This document shows positions 1 to 9,856 of a DNA stretch of 64,000 nt, in pieces (the first letter of the stretch is position 1; each line of letters starts with the position of its first letter). The notes below the pieces were generated by a model, which was not told the origin of the DNA, made no database searches, and worked only from the letters and a program-made list of their open reading frames with translations. The position numbers and the translations under genes are program-made. The stretch spans positions 1 through 64,000 of the forward strand of contig CAYVFU010000012.1 in assembly GCA_964450495.1 (NCBI GenBank), written 5' to 3'. This DNA is from CALFUK01 sp964450495 (GTDB lineage: Bacteria; Bacteroidota; Bacteroidia; Chitinophagales; Saprospiraceae).

Positions 1-53
1 CCCCGACCCGCTGATTACAAATCAGCTGCTCTGGCCAACTGAGCTACATCGGC
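1..53 (-). tRNA. tRNA-Thr (anticodon TGT), 3' part cut off by window edge
   Basis: Read on the minus strand, the sequence starts GCCGATGTAGCTCAGTTGG, the usual acceptor and D-arm start of a bacterial tRNA. A 5-bp anticodon stem follows (GCTGA/TCAGC) enclosing the 7-nt loop TTTGTAA, so the anticodon is TGT (threonine). The T arm and the acceptor 3' strand lie beyond the window. In many Bacteroidota a Thr tRNA cluster sits near a xer gene and tuf, and the arrangement here (xer upstream, same strand) fits that, but the neighbouring genes cannot be seen. Confidence 0.93.
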
Positions 54-263
54 TTGTCAAGATTACTCTTGAATTATTTTCGGAGACTTTTCCCAAAAGA
101 CTGCAAAAATAGTGTTTTTAAACTAAATTGAAAACCCGAAATGACGAATATTTATAAAAAGATTATTATAAGCTGAACTCTTGAAGCTAAAGCGTTGGAT
201 TATAGCTTATTATATATCCGTCAGCTTTGTTTGATCTGGAATTATCCGTACAAATAAAATTTT

Positions 264-1148
264 CTAACCCTTTGGATGAGCAGTTTTATGCGCTTTTTTG
301 AGTTTTTCTATGGTATTGTGCATGTAAACTTGAGTTGCAGCAAGACTTGAATGCCCTAAAAGACTTTTGATAGCATTCAATTCTGCCCCTCCATTAGATA
401 AATGGGTGGCAAAACTGTGTCGAAGTACGTGAGGGCTTCGTTGGGTGAGCGTTGTAACCAAGGATAAATACTGCTTTACCTTATTGTATACAAATTTGGG
501 ATACATCGGCTTACCTCTATCTGTTATTACTAATAAAGAGAATTCGATATCAGGAAATTCTTCACTTCTAAAAGAAAGATACTTGTCCAACAATACCAAC
601 AATTGGTTGCTAATAGGAATCAATCGCTCCTTTTGACCTTTTCCAAATACTTTTAATGTCGAATTTGCTCTATTAAAATCTGATTCTTTGAGATTAATAA
701 GTTCTGATCTTCGGACTCCTGTTTGGTATAATAACTCTAACATTAGTAAATCCCGTATCCCTGGAAAATCATTTACTTGAATGACATCATCTAGAAGTCT
801 GTCTATGTGCTTTTCTTGCACAAAAGATGGCAGTCGTTTGCTTTGTTTTGGGCTTACAATTTTTTGCATCGGATTGGATGTGATCAGTCCTTTTCTCTTT
901 TGATATTTGAAAAAGCTCTTCAGTGTGGATATTTTTCTATTTACCGATCTGTTGGATATGCCCTCTTGAACCATTTTTACTATCCATGATCTGATGTGAA
1001 TGTGTGAAGCAGATTCAATTTCCGTCAACTCATATTGCCTGTTTAGATAAGAATGAAATTGAATAAGATCAATACGATAAGACTTAATCGTGTGTTTTGA
1101 GTATCTTCTCTCATATGTCAGATAGTTAATAAATGACTCAATTTTCAT
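264..1148 (-). CDS. xerC: Tyrosine recombinase, XerC/XerD-like
   Basis: Site-specific tyrosine recombinase of 294 aa, the normal length of XerC/XerD, which resolve chromosome dimers at dif. The N-terminal SAM-like core-binding domain covers about residues 1-90 and the catalytic domain about 105-290. Visible catalytic residues are R146 (TGVRRSEL), K173 in the beta-hairpin (GKGQKER), H240 and R243 (HVLRHSFATHL), H266 (LLGHSS) and the nucleophile Y275 (TQVYMH). All are present, so the enzyme should be active. It lies about 200 bp upstream of the tRNA-Thr on the same strand and there is no integrase-type mobile context, which favours the housekeeping Xer role. XerC and XerD cannot be told apart reliably by eye. 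Confidence 0.9.
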   Translation of the reverse strand: MKIESFINYLTYERRYSKHTIKSYRIDLIQFHSYLNRQYELTEIESASHIHIRSWIVKMVQEGISNRSVNRKISTLKSFFKYQKRKGLITSNPMQKIVSPKQSKRLPSFVQEKHIDRLLDDVIQVNDFPGIRDLLMLELLYQTGVRRSELINLKESDFNRANSTLKVFGKGQKERLIPISNQLLVLLDKYLSFRSEEFPDIEFSLLVITDRGKPMYPKFVYNKVKQYLSLVTTLTQRSPHVLRHSFATHLSNGGAELNAIKSLLGHSSLAATQVYMHNTIEKLKKAHKTAHPKG

Positions 1149-1172
1149 ATTACAAATATATGTAATATGTTT

Positions 1173-3089
1173 TTAATCTGAGATAAATAGTTTGTCTGTA
1201 ATCTTATGCTGTTCTCCTACAAGTTGCAACACATAAATACCAGTAACATTCAAATTTGTATCAAGTGTTTGCATTTTGTCGGCATTTAGTCTGGATGTAT
1301 GGATTAATCTACCACTAACATCAAATATAGCAGCAGTACTAAAGAGAGGCAAAGCGTCACCTTGTAACAGAATTTGATTGTAGTTTGTCCAAATTTTAAG
1401 GTCTGCTTCAAGTACTTCGAAGGTCGATGTATTTAAATCAGCTTCACAAAATGCAGATACCGTTGCATCTGGCTTATAAAAATTAGAATTTTCATTAGAG
1501 CAACCAAAAATATCTACTCCTGCATTTTCTTTTAGCAATATTGTGCTATTTACTGGAATATTGTAATACAGGTTTTCATTATAATTAGGCCAAACAACTT
1601 TTATTGAATCAATCGTTTCTATTTGGTTCAATCCAAAATGAACATAAGGGGTGTTTTGAGAACAATGTATTCCAGAACTATAATTATAGCCTAAATAGGA
1701 ATCATCTCCTGCATACACGATGATTTGGCTACCAAAAGCATCTTTAGCACTAGTCACCGCTTCTAATCTGACATCAAGGTAGTTATTCGAATTGTCAGCA
1801 ATATTTTCATAGACGCGATATGATAGTGCTTGATCATCAGTTGGATCAAAATTCACATAAGAAACGATTATATCTAGATCTCCATCATTATCTAAATCAC
1901 CCATAGCTGCCCCCCTATTAATGGTAGGCCCAGTTTTCACAATCCCAAAAGCTTCTGTCGTTTGATTGAAGCCTCCATTATCATTTATGAATAATTGATT
2001 AGGGTTGATAAAAGATGTCCCAATAAACTCTGGTGTAAACACCAATCCATTTGAAACAAATAAGTCTAAATCCGTATCGTTATCTACATCCATGAAGAAT
2101 GTCCCCCAAGAAGTTGAAAATCTACCATCTGGTGTGAATGTATCTTCGACTTGAAGCTCTGTTTGTTTTTCTATAAACTGCTCTCCTTCATTTTCATAAA
2201 ATATATTTTCACCTAAGTTGCTCACATATAGGTCAAGATCCATGTCGTTGTCATAATCGCCCACAGCTATCCCCATTCCATACATTCGCTTGTCAACACC
2301 ATACAATGGCGCTTCGTCCAAAAAAGCCTCTTCTGATTGTACTAAGAACTGATTGGGAAACAGAAATTCTCCAAAATCATTTGCAATGTAGATACCATGA
2401 GTTTCCCTTTCAGGAATTGGCACCACAGTTACAGCTAGGCTGCATCCATTACCACCAAGTTGTTTCTCTTCAGTAACGTCGTCAAAGGTAAAATCACCAT
2501 TACCATAAAGCATCGTATTAGTCCCACATAGATGTTCGTACTCAATGATACGTCCATCTTCATCGCGAACAACATTTGGTTCTTCTACGTAAGCTATGCT
2601 GTATACATCTAAGAATCCATCTTTATTGAAATCAAATAATGTTGCTCCGATACTATTTCCCAAACAAGGAATTTCTTCTAATTCAAAATTCCCAGCACAA
2701 TCGTTGGATAATATAAAATCAGAACGGTCTCTATTGTAAACTGAGAAATATAAATCTGTACATCCATCATTATTAAAATCACCATAGACTACCGATGAAG
2801 TGATGTCCGATGACAGTGGCTTTATAAGTCTTTCTGACTGATCTACAAAGGAACCATCTCCATCATTTATGAATAATTTGTCCTCTATCTCACCTCCCGT
2901 AAACACCATATCTAACCAACCATCACCATTAAGATCAATTACTGCAACTCCACCTCCTATGTGATCACCATTTATATAGGTATGCTTGATGTCCAGTTTT
3001 TCTGTAATGTCTAAGTATTGGCTATGCGCTTTGGAAAAGCTGATTAGCATCATCAGACAAACAAAAGATATACTACACTTATAACTCAT
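1173..3089 (-). CDS. Secreted FG-GAP/VCBS repeat protein with ASPIC/UnbV domain and type IX sorting tail
   Basis: A 638-aa exported protein. It starts with a signal peptide of about 23 residues ending SKAHSQ. The body is a run of FG-GAP/VCBS blades recognised by calcium-loop motifs such as DLNGDGWLD, DFNNDGCTD, DFNKDGFLD, DYDNDMDLD, DVDNDTDLD and DLDNDGDLD, the layout of CRTAC1-like beta-propellers. At about 425-515 lies an ASPIC/UnbV-type region (DAFGSQIIVY...HFGLNQ...VVWPN). The last ~75 residues (LKIWTNYNQ...DVSGRL...GIYVLQL...KLFISD) look like a type A T9SS C-terminal sorting domain, so it should be exported and anchored or released by type IX secretion. The barrel gene upstream on the same strand is only 23 bp away. 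The ligand or target is unknown. Confidence 0.85.
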   Translation of the reverse strand: MSYKCSISFVCLMMLISFSKAHSQYLDITEKLDIKHTYINGDHIGGGVAVIDLNGDGWLDMVFTGGEIEDKLFINDGDGSFVDQSERLIKPLSSDITSSVVYGDFNNDGCTDLYFSVYNRDRSDFILSNDCAGNFELEEIPCLGNSIGATLFDFNKDGFLDVYSIAYVEEPNVVRDEDGRIIEYEHLCGTNTMLYGNGDFTFDDVTEEKQLGGNGCSLAVTVVPIPERETHGIYIANDFGEFLFPNQFLVQSEEAFLDEAPLYGVDKRMYGMGIAVGDYDNDMDLDLYVSNLGENIFYENEGEQFIEKQTELQVEDTFTPDGRFSTSWGTFFMDVDNDTDLDLFVSNGLVFTPEFIGTSFINPNQLFINDNGGFNQTTEAFGIVKTGPTINRGAAMGDLDNDGDLDIIVSYVNFDPTDDQALSYRVYENIADNSNNYLDVRLEAVTSAKDAFGSQIIVYAGDDSYLGYNYSSGIHCSQNTPYVHFGLNQIETIDSIKVVWPNYNENLYYNIPVNSTILLKENAGVDIFGCSNENSNFYKPDATVSAFCEADLNTSTFEVLEADLKIWTNYNQILLQGDALPLFSTAAIFDVSGRLIHTSRLNADKMQTLDTNLNVTGIYVLQLVGEQHKITDKLFISD

Positions 3090-3112
3090 AAAGAGGCTAC
3101 AACTGATTCACG

Positions 3113-3772
3113 CTAGTATTTATTCCAATCATATTCTTCTAACTCGACTGGTTTTCCAAATTGGAATTTAAGACCGGTTGTTATCCCATAATTCCTCAAC
3201 GCTACGCCATTAACATTTAGTACTGATGAGACAGATTGCTGGGCTGTTACAAAAAGTCCTATATATCCGTATTCCGAAGCAAAGCTTAATTCTCCACCAA
3301 GATTTAAACCAAGATCGAATGGATTTATCCCAGCGTCAGAATCAATGGCAATTGGTTGAACGATTGGTTGTGCTATTCTAAAAAATCGACTTGAAGCAGA
3401 TGTAGCAAATCCAAAGGACGGTCCTGCATATAAAGACCACACAAAAGTCTCACTGACAGGATATCTGTATTTTGCAAAAATAGGCACCTCAAGATATTGT
3501 ATCCTTCTTGAGAATTGAGTGACATTTTGGAAAACACCTACATGTGTACCTTTTTGAACATAATCCATCCCAAATTCAAGCCACAAGACTTTGCTGAACT
3601 GTTGTTCGTAAGAAATACCAAGATTATATCCAAACCTAAATGAACCTGTCGAATTTGTTTGATTAGCAATTGACGTACCTAGTTTTACGTTGAAGAAAGT
3701 TTGTGAAAAACTAGTTGTACTAAGTGCAAGAAAAATCCCACAAATTAGTAACGAATATTTACGTTTATTCAT
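3113..3772 (-). CDS. Outer-membrane beta-barrel protein, PorT-like family
   Basis: A 219-aa protein with a signal peptide (cleavage near TTSFSQ, residue ~24). It is followed by alternating amphipathic strands typical of the small 'outer membrane protein beta-barrel' family that includes PorT-like proteins: FFNVKLGTSIANQ, FRFGYNLGISYEQQF, LWLEFGMDYVQKG, YLEVPIFAKYRYP, WSLYAGPSFGF, FDLGLNLGGELSF, YGIGLFV-like and YGITTGLKFQFG. Such proteins are generally 190-240 aa and have no firm enzymatic role. It is followed at 23 bp by the secreted FG-GAP protein and is probably co-transcribed with it. The specific function is unknown. Confidence 0.75.
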   Translation of the reverse strand: MNKRKYSLLICGIFLALSTTSFSQTFFNVKLGTSIANQTNSTGSFRFGYNLGISYEQQFSKVLWLEFGMDYVQKGTHVGVFQNVTQFSRRIQYLEVPIFAKYRYPVSETFVWSLYAGPSFGFATSASSRFFRIAQPIVQPIAIDSDAGINPFDLGLNLGGELSFASEYGYIGLFVTAQQSVSSVLNVNGVALRNYGITTGLKFQFGKPVELEEYDWNKY

Positions 3773-3889
3773 ATCAAGTTATGGTTATGTAAAATAAAAA
3801 TAATCCATTTCAAATCAAGTTTAAGGAGTTGTTATTCGTTGATTTAATATGGAACTAATCAATTATATAACAACATTCAACAGGGCATA

Positions 3890-3924
3890 AAAAAAGACTG
3901 CTGCCAAACAGCAACAGTCTTTTA
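3890..3924 (-). terminator. Rho-independent terminator after the SusC/SusD operon
   Basis: Inverted repeat AAAGACTG...CAGTCTTT with an inner CTG/CAG pairing and a small bulge. On the minus strand the hairpin is followed by a run of seven T. It sits about 25 bp after the stop codon of the 312-aa lipoprotein gene, which makes it the end of the SusC-SusD-lipoprotein transcript. Confidence 0.8.
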
Positions 3925-3949
3925 TATTCTTAAGATTTAACCAAAAGGC

Positions 3950-4888
3950 TTATATCTTAGTTAATCGAATGATATCAACATTACTGTATCCGCATCCACC
4001 GCCTTCTTCTTCAATTTCTACAATGATCTCTGCATCATTAGTAATATCAATTGGTTGTGGTGTACCACCATTGTAAGCAATATTCGGTGGTCCACATCCT
4101 ACTCCAGGACCTGAATCATTCCAGACAACGATATCACAAACAAAATCAAGCTGTACAGCCATATCAAAACCACCGAAAGCATCGATCACAACAAGACCGT
4201 TAATTGCTCTCAAGGTAGATGAACCTGGAACTAATGCTAATTCTACATTTGCTTCTCTAACTCCAGTAGCCCACGGGTTACCTGGACCTTGGATGTGCGA
4301 AATAGCATATGTCCCAACAAATAAATTGTCATCTAGTGGGCATGTCGCATTTACATTCCAATCAAAAAACGCTCTAAACGCAGGGCCAAAAATTGTTGAC
4401 TCTGTATTTTCTGCAGTAAAGACACGTCCATCAGTAAGTTCTAATTCAGTTCTGAATTGAAATCTATCTCCTGGTGATACGTTCTCTAAAGGAACACCAG
4501 TGATAGAAGCCATTTCTGAAAAAGGAAAATCTAATGTTAAAGATCTAGTTCCGTTACCACTATCACCAAAATCAGACTGTCCGAAATCTTGAACTAATTG
4601 CTCTGCTGAACTGTCGTCACCATTGTCTGGGTTATTGTCATCAAAAGCAACAAAAACTCTGTAGGAAGAAACATTTTGCCCTCCATCTTCAGATCTGAAA
4701 TCTATATCGTGCATATAAGATGACGTCGATAAATTATTCAAATCATATTCACCAGATGTTAAATTTACCGTCCTAGGGAATGCTCCTATCTCTGCATTAT
4801 CTATTGTGATAATAGGCGCTAATTCTGGATCTGCTGAACAAGAAGCCAGAAATATTAATCCTAGTATATAAAAATAATATTTTCTCAT
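3950..4888 (-). CDS. Lipoprotein of the SusC/SusD locus, unknown family
   Basis: A 312-aa protein with a lipoprotein signal peptide (lipobox LASC, Cys17), so it is expected on the cell surface or outer-membrane periplasmic face. No known domain is recognised with certainty. The region up to about residue 165 looks like beta-rich immunoglobulin-like material, and the C-terminal half has paired cysteines (Cys183, and CDI, GVGCG and GGGCGY segments), suggesting disulfides. It is the third gene after SusC and SusD homologues, 20 bp downstream of susD, and a terminator follows. By position it is a surface glycan- or nutrient-binding lipoprotein (SusE/F-like role); this is inference from context. 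Confidence 0.7.
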   Translation of the reverse strand: MRKYYFYILGLIFLASCSADPELAPIITIDNAEIGAFPRTVNLTSGEYDLNNLSTSSYMHDIDFRSEDGGQNVSSYRVFVAFDDNNPDNGDDSSAEQLVQDFGQSDFGDSGNGTRSLTLDFPFSEMASITGVPLENVSPGDRFQFRTELELTDGRVFTAENTESTIFGPAFRAFFDWNVNATCPLDDNLFVGTYAISHIQGPGNPWATGVREANVELALVPGSSTLRAINGLVVIDAFGGFDMAVQLDFVCDIVVWNDSGPGVGCGPPNIAYNGGTPQPIDITNDAEIIVEIEEEGGGCGYSNVDIIRLTKI

Positions 4889-4908
4889 TATTAATTATTT
4901 ATTGAATA

Positions 4909-6612
4909 TTAGTTAAAACAAGGACCTAAGTTAGCTGGGTTAGTATCCCAGAATACTTGATCAAAAACGCTCTTTTGCGTCGCAGACTGATTTAAGTTTA
5001 CGTGCGTAGCTGGTAACAATGCAGATCTGATAAATGTACCTGCAGAAGTTAAAATTGCTGGCTGTAAATTAGAAGGACGTGCAGTTCTTCTAATTAGATT
5101 GTAACCTTCTAGACCATTACCGAAAGATGCTAGTAAAAATTCTGTAGCAATGACATCAAGCTTATCACTTGCAGCATCAAAAATCTCACCTACCTCAGTT
5201 ACGTATGCTTGGACACTCTCATCAGCTGGTAAAAATGCAGCTCCTAAAATCACTTCTCCTGTCTCTAAATCTTCAGCAACAACTTCTTCGAGAGATCGTG
5301 TATCTCTTTGGATGAAATTGACCACTTTACTGATAGAAGCCTCAACACCTGCTAACAATTGCTCTCTTGCAACAGCATCATCACCTGATTTTGCTGCCAT
5401 TTCTGCTCTGTAGAAATTAACAAATGAAGAAGGCATCAATGGGTGTATTCCTTGACCTAATGCACCGTCAATACCCAGATTCTGAGTTTGAATAAATGAT
5501 TCATTATCAAATTTTCCACCTACAGGGTAAACACCATATCTAGTACGGATATCACCATCTGGCGGTATACCATTACCATTAGCATGATCTCTACCGTAAT
5601 ATCCATCAGTTAAACTACCAACACAGTAAGGCATTTCTGGATTACAATTTAGATAGTGCTGAGGAGTTTGTTCAGGATCTGGTAAAACAGAATTAATACA
5701 ATCAAATCTGTTGATATTATCCAATGGAATAGACGGTACTTGTCTGTAAAAATATCCTCTAATTCTAGGATCAACAGTCTCCTTTGAGTCATTCATGGCC
5801 CACATAAACCAATTAGATAAATAAGCTCCATCTGAAGCTTCATAATGATCTGCATACAATGGGTGACGTGAATCTGGATTTGCTCTACTTGCACCATATT
5901 CTATTTGGAAATCACTGCTTGCATCACTAATAAAATTATCAGCAGCAATAATCGCATTGAATCCTGCGACATCATTTGTTGCAGCAGCAATTCTCAATAA
6001 GAGAGAATTGGCAGCTCTTATCCAGTTTCCTGAATTACCACCGTAAAAAACATCAATGGTAGGAGCAGCAGCGGTATTAGCTTCAAGATCTGCAATACCT
6101 GATGTCAAAAGGTCTCTCGCAATTGCGTAAACTTCTTCACCTGACTGTGCTGCCGGACTCAAATTGTCAATACCCATTCCAGCAGAAGAAAATGGTACAT
6201 TACCAAATAAATCTACTAATGTGGTTAAGACATATGAAATCATGATTTTTGATGTACCAACATGCTGTAACTGCGCTGTAGGTGTTGCAATATCAATGAC
6301 TGCATTTGCATCTGGTAAAAAGTCTGAATAGGCTTGATTCCAAATGTTGTCAAAATTTATAGGACTAAATGCTGTTTCGTACACATTACCAGCAGTGAAC
6401 GCTCTCTGTCTTGACAATTGCATTGTGAAAAACTGAGGAGCAGATACAAATTCTGCAAATTCGAATTGTACGCTATTATATAAGGACTCTAAATCCGCAT
6501 TCTCAGGAGCAATAGCATTTGGACTATCTAATAAGTCTAATTCTAATACTTCTTCGCAAGAATAAAACATCACACAGAATCCTAAAATTACTATCGATAG
6601 TAACTTTTTCAT
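4909..6612 (-). CDS. SusD/RagB-family outer-membrane lipoprotein (SusD-like_2 type)
   Basis: A 567-aa lipoprotein (lipobox FYSC, Cys19) that acts as the lid or binding subunit over a SusC-type TonB-dependent channel. The N-terminal half is helical and TPR-like, with the family's characteristic stretches: NIWNQAYSDFLPDANAVID, KIMISYVLTTLVDLFGNVPFS and ANSLLLRIAAATND. Length and motifs match the SusD-like_2 branch, which often serves uptake of peptides or other oligomers rather than starch. It is flanked by a SusC homologue 34 bp upstream and a lipoprotein 20 bp downstream. No glycoside hydrolase, ECF sigma factor or hybrid regulator lies beside it, so the substrate cannot be predicted. Confidence 0.92.
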   Translation of the reverse strand: MKKLLSIVILGFCVMFYSCEEVLELDLLDSPNAIAPENADLESLYNSVQFEFAEFVSAPQFFTMQLSRQRAFTAGNVYETAFSPINFDNIWNQAYSDFLPDANAVIDIATPTAQLQHVGTSKIMISYVLTTLVDLFGNVPFSSAGMGIDNLSPAAQSGEEVYAIARDLLTSGIADLEANTAAAPTIDVFYGGNSGNWIRAANSLLLRIAAATNDVAGFNAIIAADNFISDASSDFQIEYGASRANPDSRHPLYADHYEASDGAYLSNWFMWAMNDSKETVDPRIRGYFYRQVPSIPLDNINRFDCINSVLPDPEQTPQHYLNCNPEMPYCVGSLTDGYYGRDHANGNGIPPDGDIRTRYGVYPVGGKFDNESFIQTQNLGIDGALGQGIHPLMPSSFVNFYRAEMAAKSGDDAVAREQLLAGVEASISKVVNFIQRDTRSLEEVVAEDLETGEVILGAAFLPADESVQAYVTEVGEIFDAASDKLDVIATEFLLASFGNGLEGYNLIRRTARPSNLQPAILTSAGTFIRSALLPATHVNLNQSATQKSVFDQVFWDTNPANLGPCFN

Positions 6613-6646
6613 ATTATGAAATTCGTTTTAATTAATTAATAAGTTT

Positions 6647-9600
6647 TTAGAATGTTAATGAAAGGTTTACACCTACTCTTTTAGCAGTAGGACCTGTAAC
6701 GAAATCGATACCACGGCCATTACCTACACCAACACTAAGTACTTCTGGATCAAAATTTATTCCTGTAGGGAAATTGATTGCATTGAACCATAAGTTTTCT
6801 CCGATCAAGGTAATCGACGCACTTCCTATTGGAACGTTAGTCAATAATGAAGAAGGTAATTTATAACTTAATGATACTTCTCTCAATCTTACATTAGTAC
6901 CATCAAATATTTGACCTTCTCTTGGTCCGAAGAAACCTTCAAAGAATGCATCACCTGCAAAAATTTGAATGTTGTTAGCTGAACCATCAGCAAATGAACC
7001 TGGAAGAATAAACGGTAAGAATCTATCAAATTCTGTATCTATCGTATTTCCACGAGCTAAGTTTTGAGCCGCACTAATTGATAGGATGTCGCCACCTTTG
7101 GTGTAGTTCCAATTCACAAATAATGATAATCCTTTGAAACTTAATGTACTTAAGTAAGAAATGTTGTAATCAGGATTTGGATCACCAATGATTCCAATGT
7201 CTTGACTTTCAACATAAAAACCTTGACCATTTACTAAAGGTACTCCTCCTACTCTTTCAAATTGACTTCCTTGAATTGCTGAGAAAGGCTCTCCTTCGAT
7301 AGCAAAGTTTCCTAAATCAGTAAAACCTGCAATAGGTACTTGATCGACACCATCAGCAATTTTGTTTACTGTATTTTCATTAGCAGTAAAGTTCAATGCT
7401 AAATCCCATTGTACAGCTTTTGCAATTGGAGTTAATGTCAAACCTAATTCAACACCTTCGTTAGTTACCTCTGCTGCATTAATTGTTGTATTTCTAAATC
7501 CAATTGCTGGATCTGTATCTAAATCAACAATCAAATCACTAGATTCTTTTCTGTATAATGATAAATCAATACCAAATCTGTTATCCCAGAATCTTGACTC
7601 TATACCCAACTCAATCTCCGTATGACTTTCGTTCATAAGATTTGCGTTACCAAGTCTGTTAGATACAAAGTTTGTATTTGCAATTGTACCATCAGCTGTA
7701 GTAAACGTTCTTGTGTTCGTACCTAATACAGTTCTTGTTTGGTATGGATCAGGATAACCAGCTGAAGTACCAATACCTGCTCTGATCTTCAAGTAATTAA
7801 GGATACCACCATCAGTCAATGATGGAAGTGCATCAGTAGGTATGAAAGACACATTCAAACTAGGATAGAAAACTGATCTGTTCTCTTGCTCTAGAGTTGA
7901 CGTCCAGTCATTTCTAGCTTGCAATTGAACGTATAAGTAATTGTTGTAACCTAATGTTACAGAACCCAATACACCCAATAGATTTTCAAAAATATCAAAT
8001 GAGAAAGGGTTACTTTCTATGAAATTTTGGTGTGTAGCAAGATCAAAAACAAACTGCTGTGAACTAACTACACCATCGCTTCTTTGTATCTCTCTTCTTG
8101 CGTTAGCACCAACAAAACCACTTAAGTTAAGTGATTCAGTTAAATCATAGTCATAGTTCAACGTAGCTAATAAATCAGTAATCTTATTAATATAAGATAC
8201 TGTAGTATAACTACCATCAGGTCTTTGTTGTCCACCTTTATTAATCAAAGATGAATTATCCTGAGAATATTGATCTGCACTAAATCTCGTGTTTACACTA
8301 AGACCATCAGTTAAGTCGAATGATACGTTTGCAGAACCAATAAATCGATTAATGCCTTCTCTTTGCTCTGTGTTATTTAACGTCCAAAGCGGGTGTGTAA
8401 TTTGACTTGTTTGTCTGTAATACGTTTGTGAACCATCTAGCTCACTCTGGAAAGGAAGTCCAAACACATCAATACTTCTTGGTGTATAAAGTACATCAGA
8501 GAAAATTGATACAGCGTCACCACCAAATGTACCTGAACCAAATCCAGGAGCTGCAGGTGGAGATAATCTATCAGAAGTAATGTAGTTAAATACACCATTG
8601 ATTCTGATGCCGTTAGCTAACTCAGTACCAGCACCTAATGAAAGATTGTGCTTAGTGTAATTATTACTACTTGAGCCATCAGCTAAATCTGGAGTAAAAC
8701 CTTCTTCATCTAAATATGAATATGAAGCTTTAAATGAAGCTCCATTACCTAAAGTCTTAGAAACATTGATATTCGTATTGGTATTGATCCCAGACTCGAA
8801 GAAGTTTTCGGCACTTTGGAAAGGTCTATATTCATACGTATCAAATGATTGACTTGGGTGTTGATCTTGGAAGTTTTGACCTGTTGTGTAAGGGTGAGCT
8901 AATTGCACAATACCATTTTCAACACCTCTGAAACTACTTCCATAGAAGTTAGGATCAAGGTTATCAAAAGCAGGACCCCAGTTCGAAAAGAACCAGCCGA
9001 AACTTCCTGAGAAACCATTACCGTAAGTATTTTGGTAATCAGGTAAATTTGCAACAGATGTTGAACTAACACTTTGGTTGACACTTACTTCAAAGCCTTT
9101 GTCTCTGTCAAGGTCAATGTCTCCAGTTTTAGTTGTTACTAATACAACACCATTACGACCTTGCTCACCGTATAGTACAGTTGCGCTTAATCCTTTAAGG
9201 ATGCTTATTTCAGCAATGTTATTAGGATCTAAATCTAAGAATCTACTTGAAGCAGAACTTGATCCATTAACAAAGCCTTCGTTTGTGTTTGTACTCGTAT
9301 TCAATGGAACTCCATCAACAACAAAAAGTGGTTGATTAGAGCCAGAGATGGATGAAAATCCACGAATGACAATACTTGTACCAGAACCGGCTAAACCTGA
9401 AGTTGATGTGATATCCACACCAGTGGTTTTTCCTCTAAGTACACGGGCAACATCAGACTCGGGTCTGTTTGCTATTTGTTCGGTAGCAATTGTAGAAACA
9501 CCATAACCAAGTGCTTTCTTTTCTTTCTTGATACCAAGACCAGTTACAACAATCTCGTCAAGAAGCTCACCTTCTGACATAGCTATTGTAACATTGTTAA

Positions 9601-9856
9601 GACCAAAGATATTGACATCCTGATCGGTAAAACCTGTGTAAGTCACAGATAAAGTCTGAGCATCGTTAGGCACTTCTAATGAGAAGCTACCGTCAATGTC
9701 AGTAATTGTTCCTGCAGTCGTTCCACTAACAAGTACGTTAGCACCAATAAGTGCTTCGCCACTTGTGTCGGTAATGACACCAGTTACTGTTCTTTGTGCT
9801 ATTGTGGCTCCAACAACAAAAAGAAACATGAATAAAAGTAATGAGAGTTTTTTCAT
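6647..9856 (-). CDS. SusC/RagA-family TonB-linked outer-membrane transporter
   Basis: A 1069-aa TonB-dependent receptor. The signal peptide ends near TIAQ (residue 21). A carboxypeptidase-D regulatory-like domain spans about 22-95 (VTGVITDTSGEALIGANV...ITDIDGSFSL). The SusC signature DEIVVTGLGIKKEKKALGY at about 105-123 is followed by the plug (RPESDVARVLRGKTTGVDI, then VIRGFSSI and PLFVVDGVPL), and a 22-strand-type barrel runs to the C-terminal aromatic end NLSLTF. With the SusD homologue it forms a pedal-bin importer energised by TonB/ExbBD. It is the first gene of the uptake operon. The upstream non-coding stretch should hold its promoter, but I could not identify a clear -7 box. Confidence 0.95.
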   Translation of the reverse strand: MKKLSLLLFMFLFVVGATIAQRTVTGVITDTSGEALIGANVLVSGTTAGTITDIDGSFSLEVPNDAQTLSVTYTGFTDQDVNIFGLNNVTIAMSEGELLDEIVVTGLGIKKEKKALGYGVSTIATEQIANRPESDVARVLRGKTTGVDITSTSGLAGSGTSIVIRGFSSISGSNQPLFVVDGVPLNTSTNTNEGFVNGSSSASSRFLDLDPNNIAEISILKGLSATVLYGEQGRNGVVLVTTKTGDIDLDRDKGFEVSVNQSVSSTSVANLPDYQNTYGNGFSGSFGWFFSNWGPAFDNLDPNFYGSSFRGVENGIVQLAHPYTTGQNFQDQHPSQSFDTYEYRPFQSAENFFESGINTNTNINVSKTLGNGASFKASYSYLDEEGFTPDLADGSSSNNYTKHNLSLGAGTELANGIRINGVFNYITSDRLSPPAAPGFGSGTFGGDAVSIFSDVLYTPRSIDVFGLPFQSELDGSQTYYRQTSQITHPLWTLNNTEQREGINRFIGSANVSFDLTDGLSVNTRFSADQYSQDNSSLINKGGQQRPDGSYTTVSYINKITDLLATLNYDYDLTESLNLSGFVGANARREIQRSDGVVSSQQFVFDLATHQNFIESNPFSFDIFENLLGVLGSVTLGYNNYLYVQLQARNDWTSTLEQENRSVFYPSLNVSFIPTDALPSLTDGGILNYLKIRAGIGTSAGYPDPYQTRTVLGTNTRTFTTADGTIANTNFVSNRLGNANLMNESHTEIELGIESRFWDNRFGIDLSLYRKESSDLIVDLDTDPAIGFRNTTINAAEVTNEGVELGLTLTPIAKAVQWDLALNFTANENTVNKIADGVDQVPIAGFTDLGNFAIEGEPFSAIQGSQFERVGGVPLVNGQGFYVESQDIGIIGDPNPDYNISYLSTLSFKGLSLFVNWNYTKGGDILSISAAQNLARGNTIDTEFDRFLPFILPGSFADGSANNIQIFAGDAFFEGFFGPREGQIFDGTNVRLREVSLSYKLPSSLLTNVPIGSASITLIGENLWFNAINFPTGINFDPEVLSVGVGNGRGIDFVTGPTAKRVGVNLSLTF

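Noticed and set aside
264..1148. Integrase of a mobile element next to the tRNA-Thr
   Set aside because: The protein has XerC/D length and motifs, there is no att-like duplication of the tRNA end in view, and no phage or conjugation genes follow.
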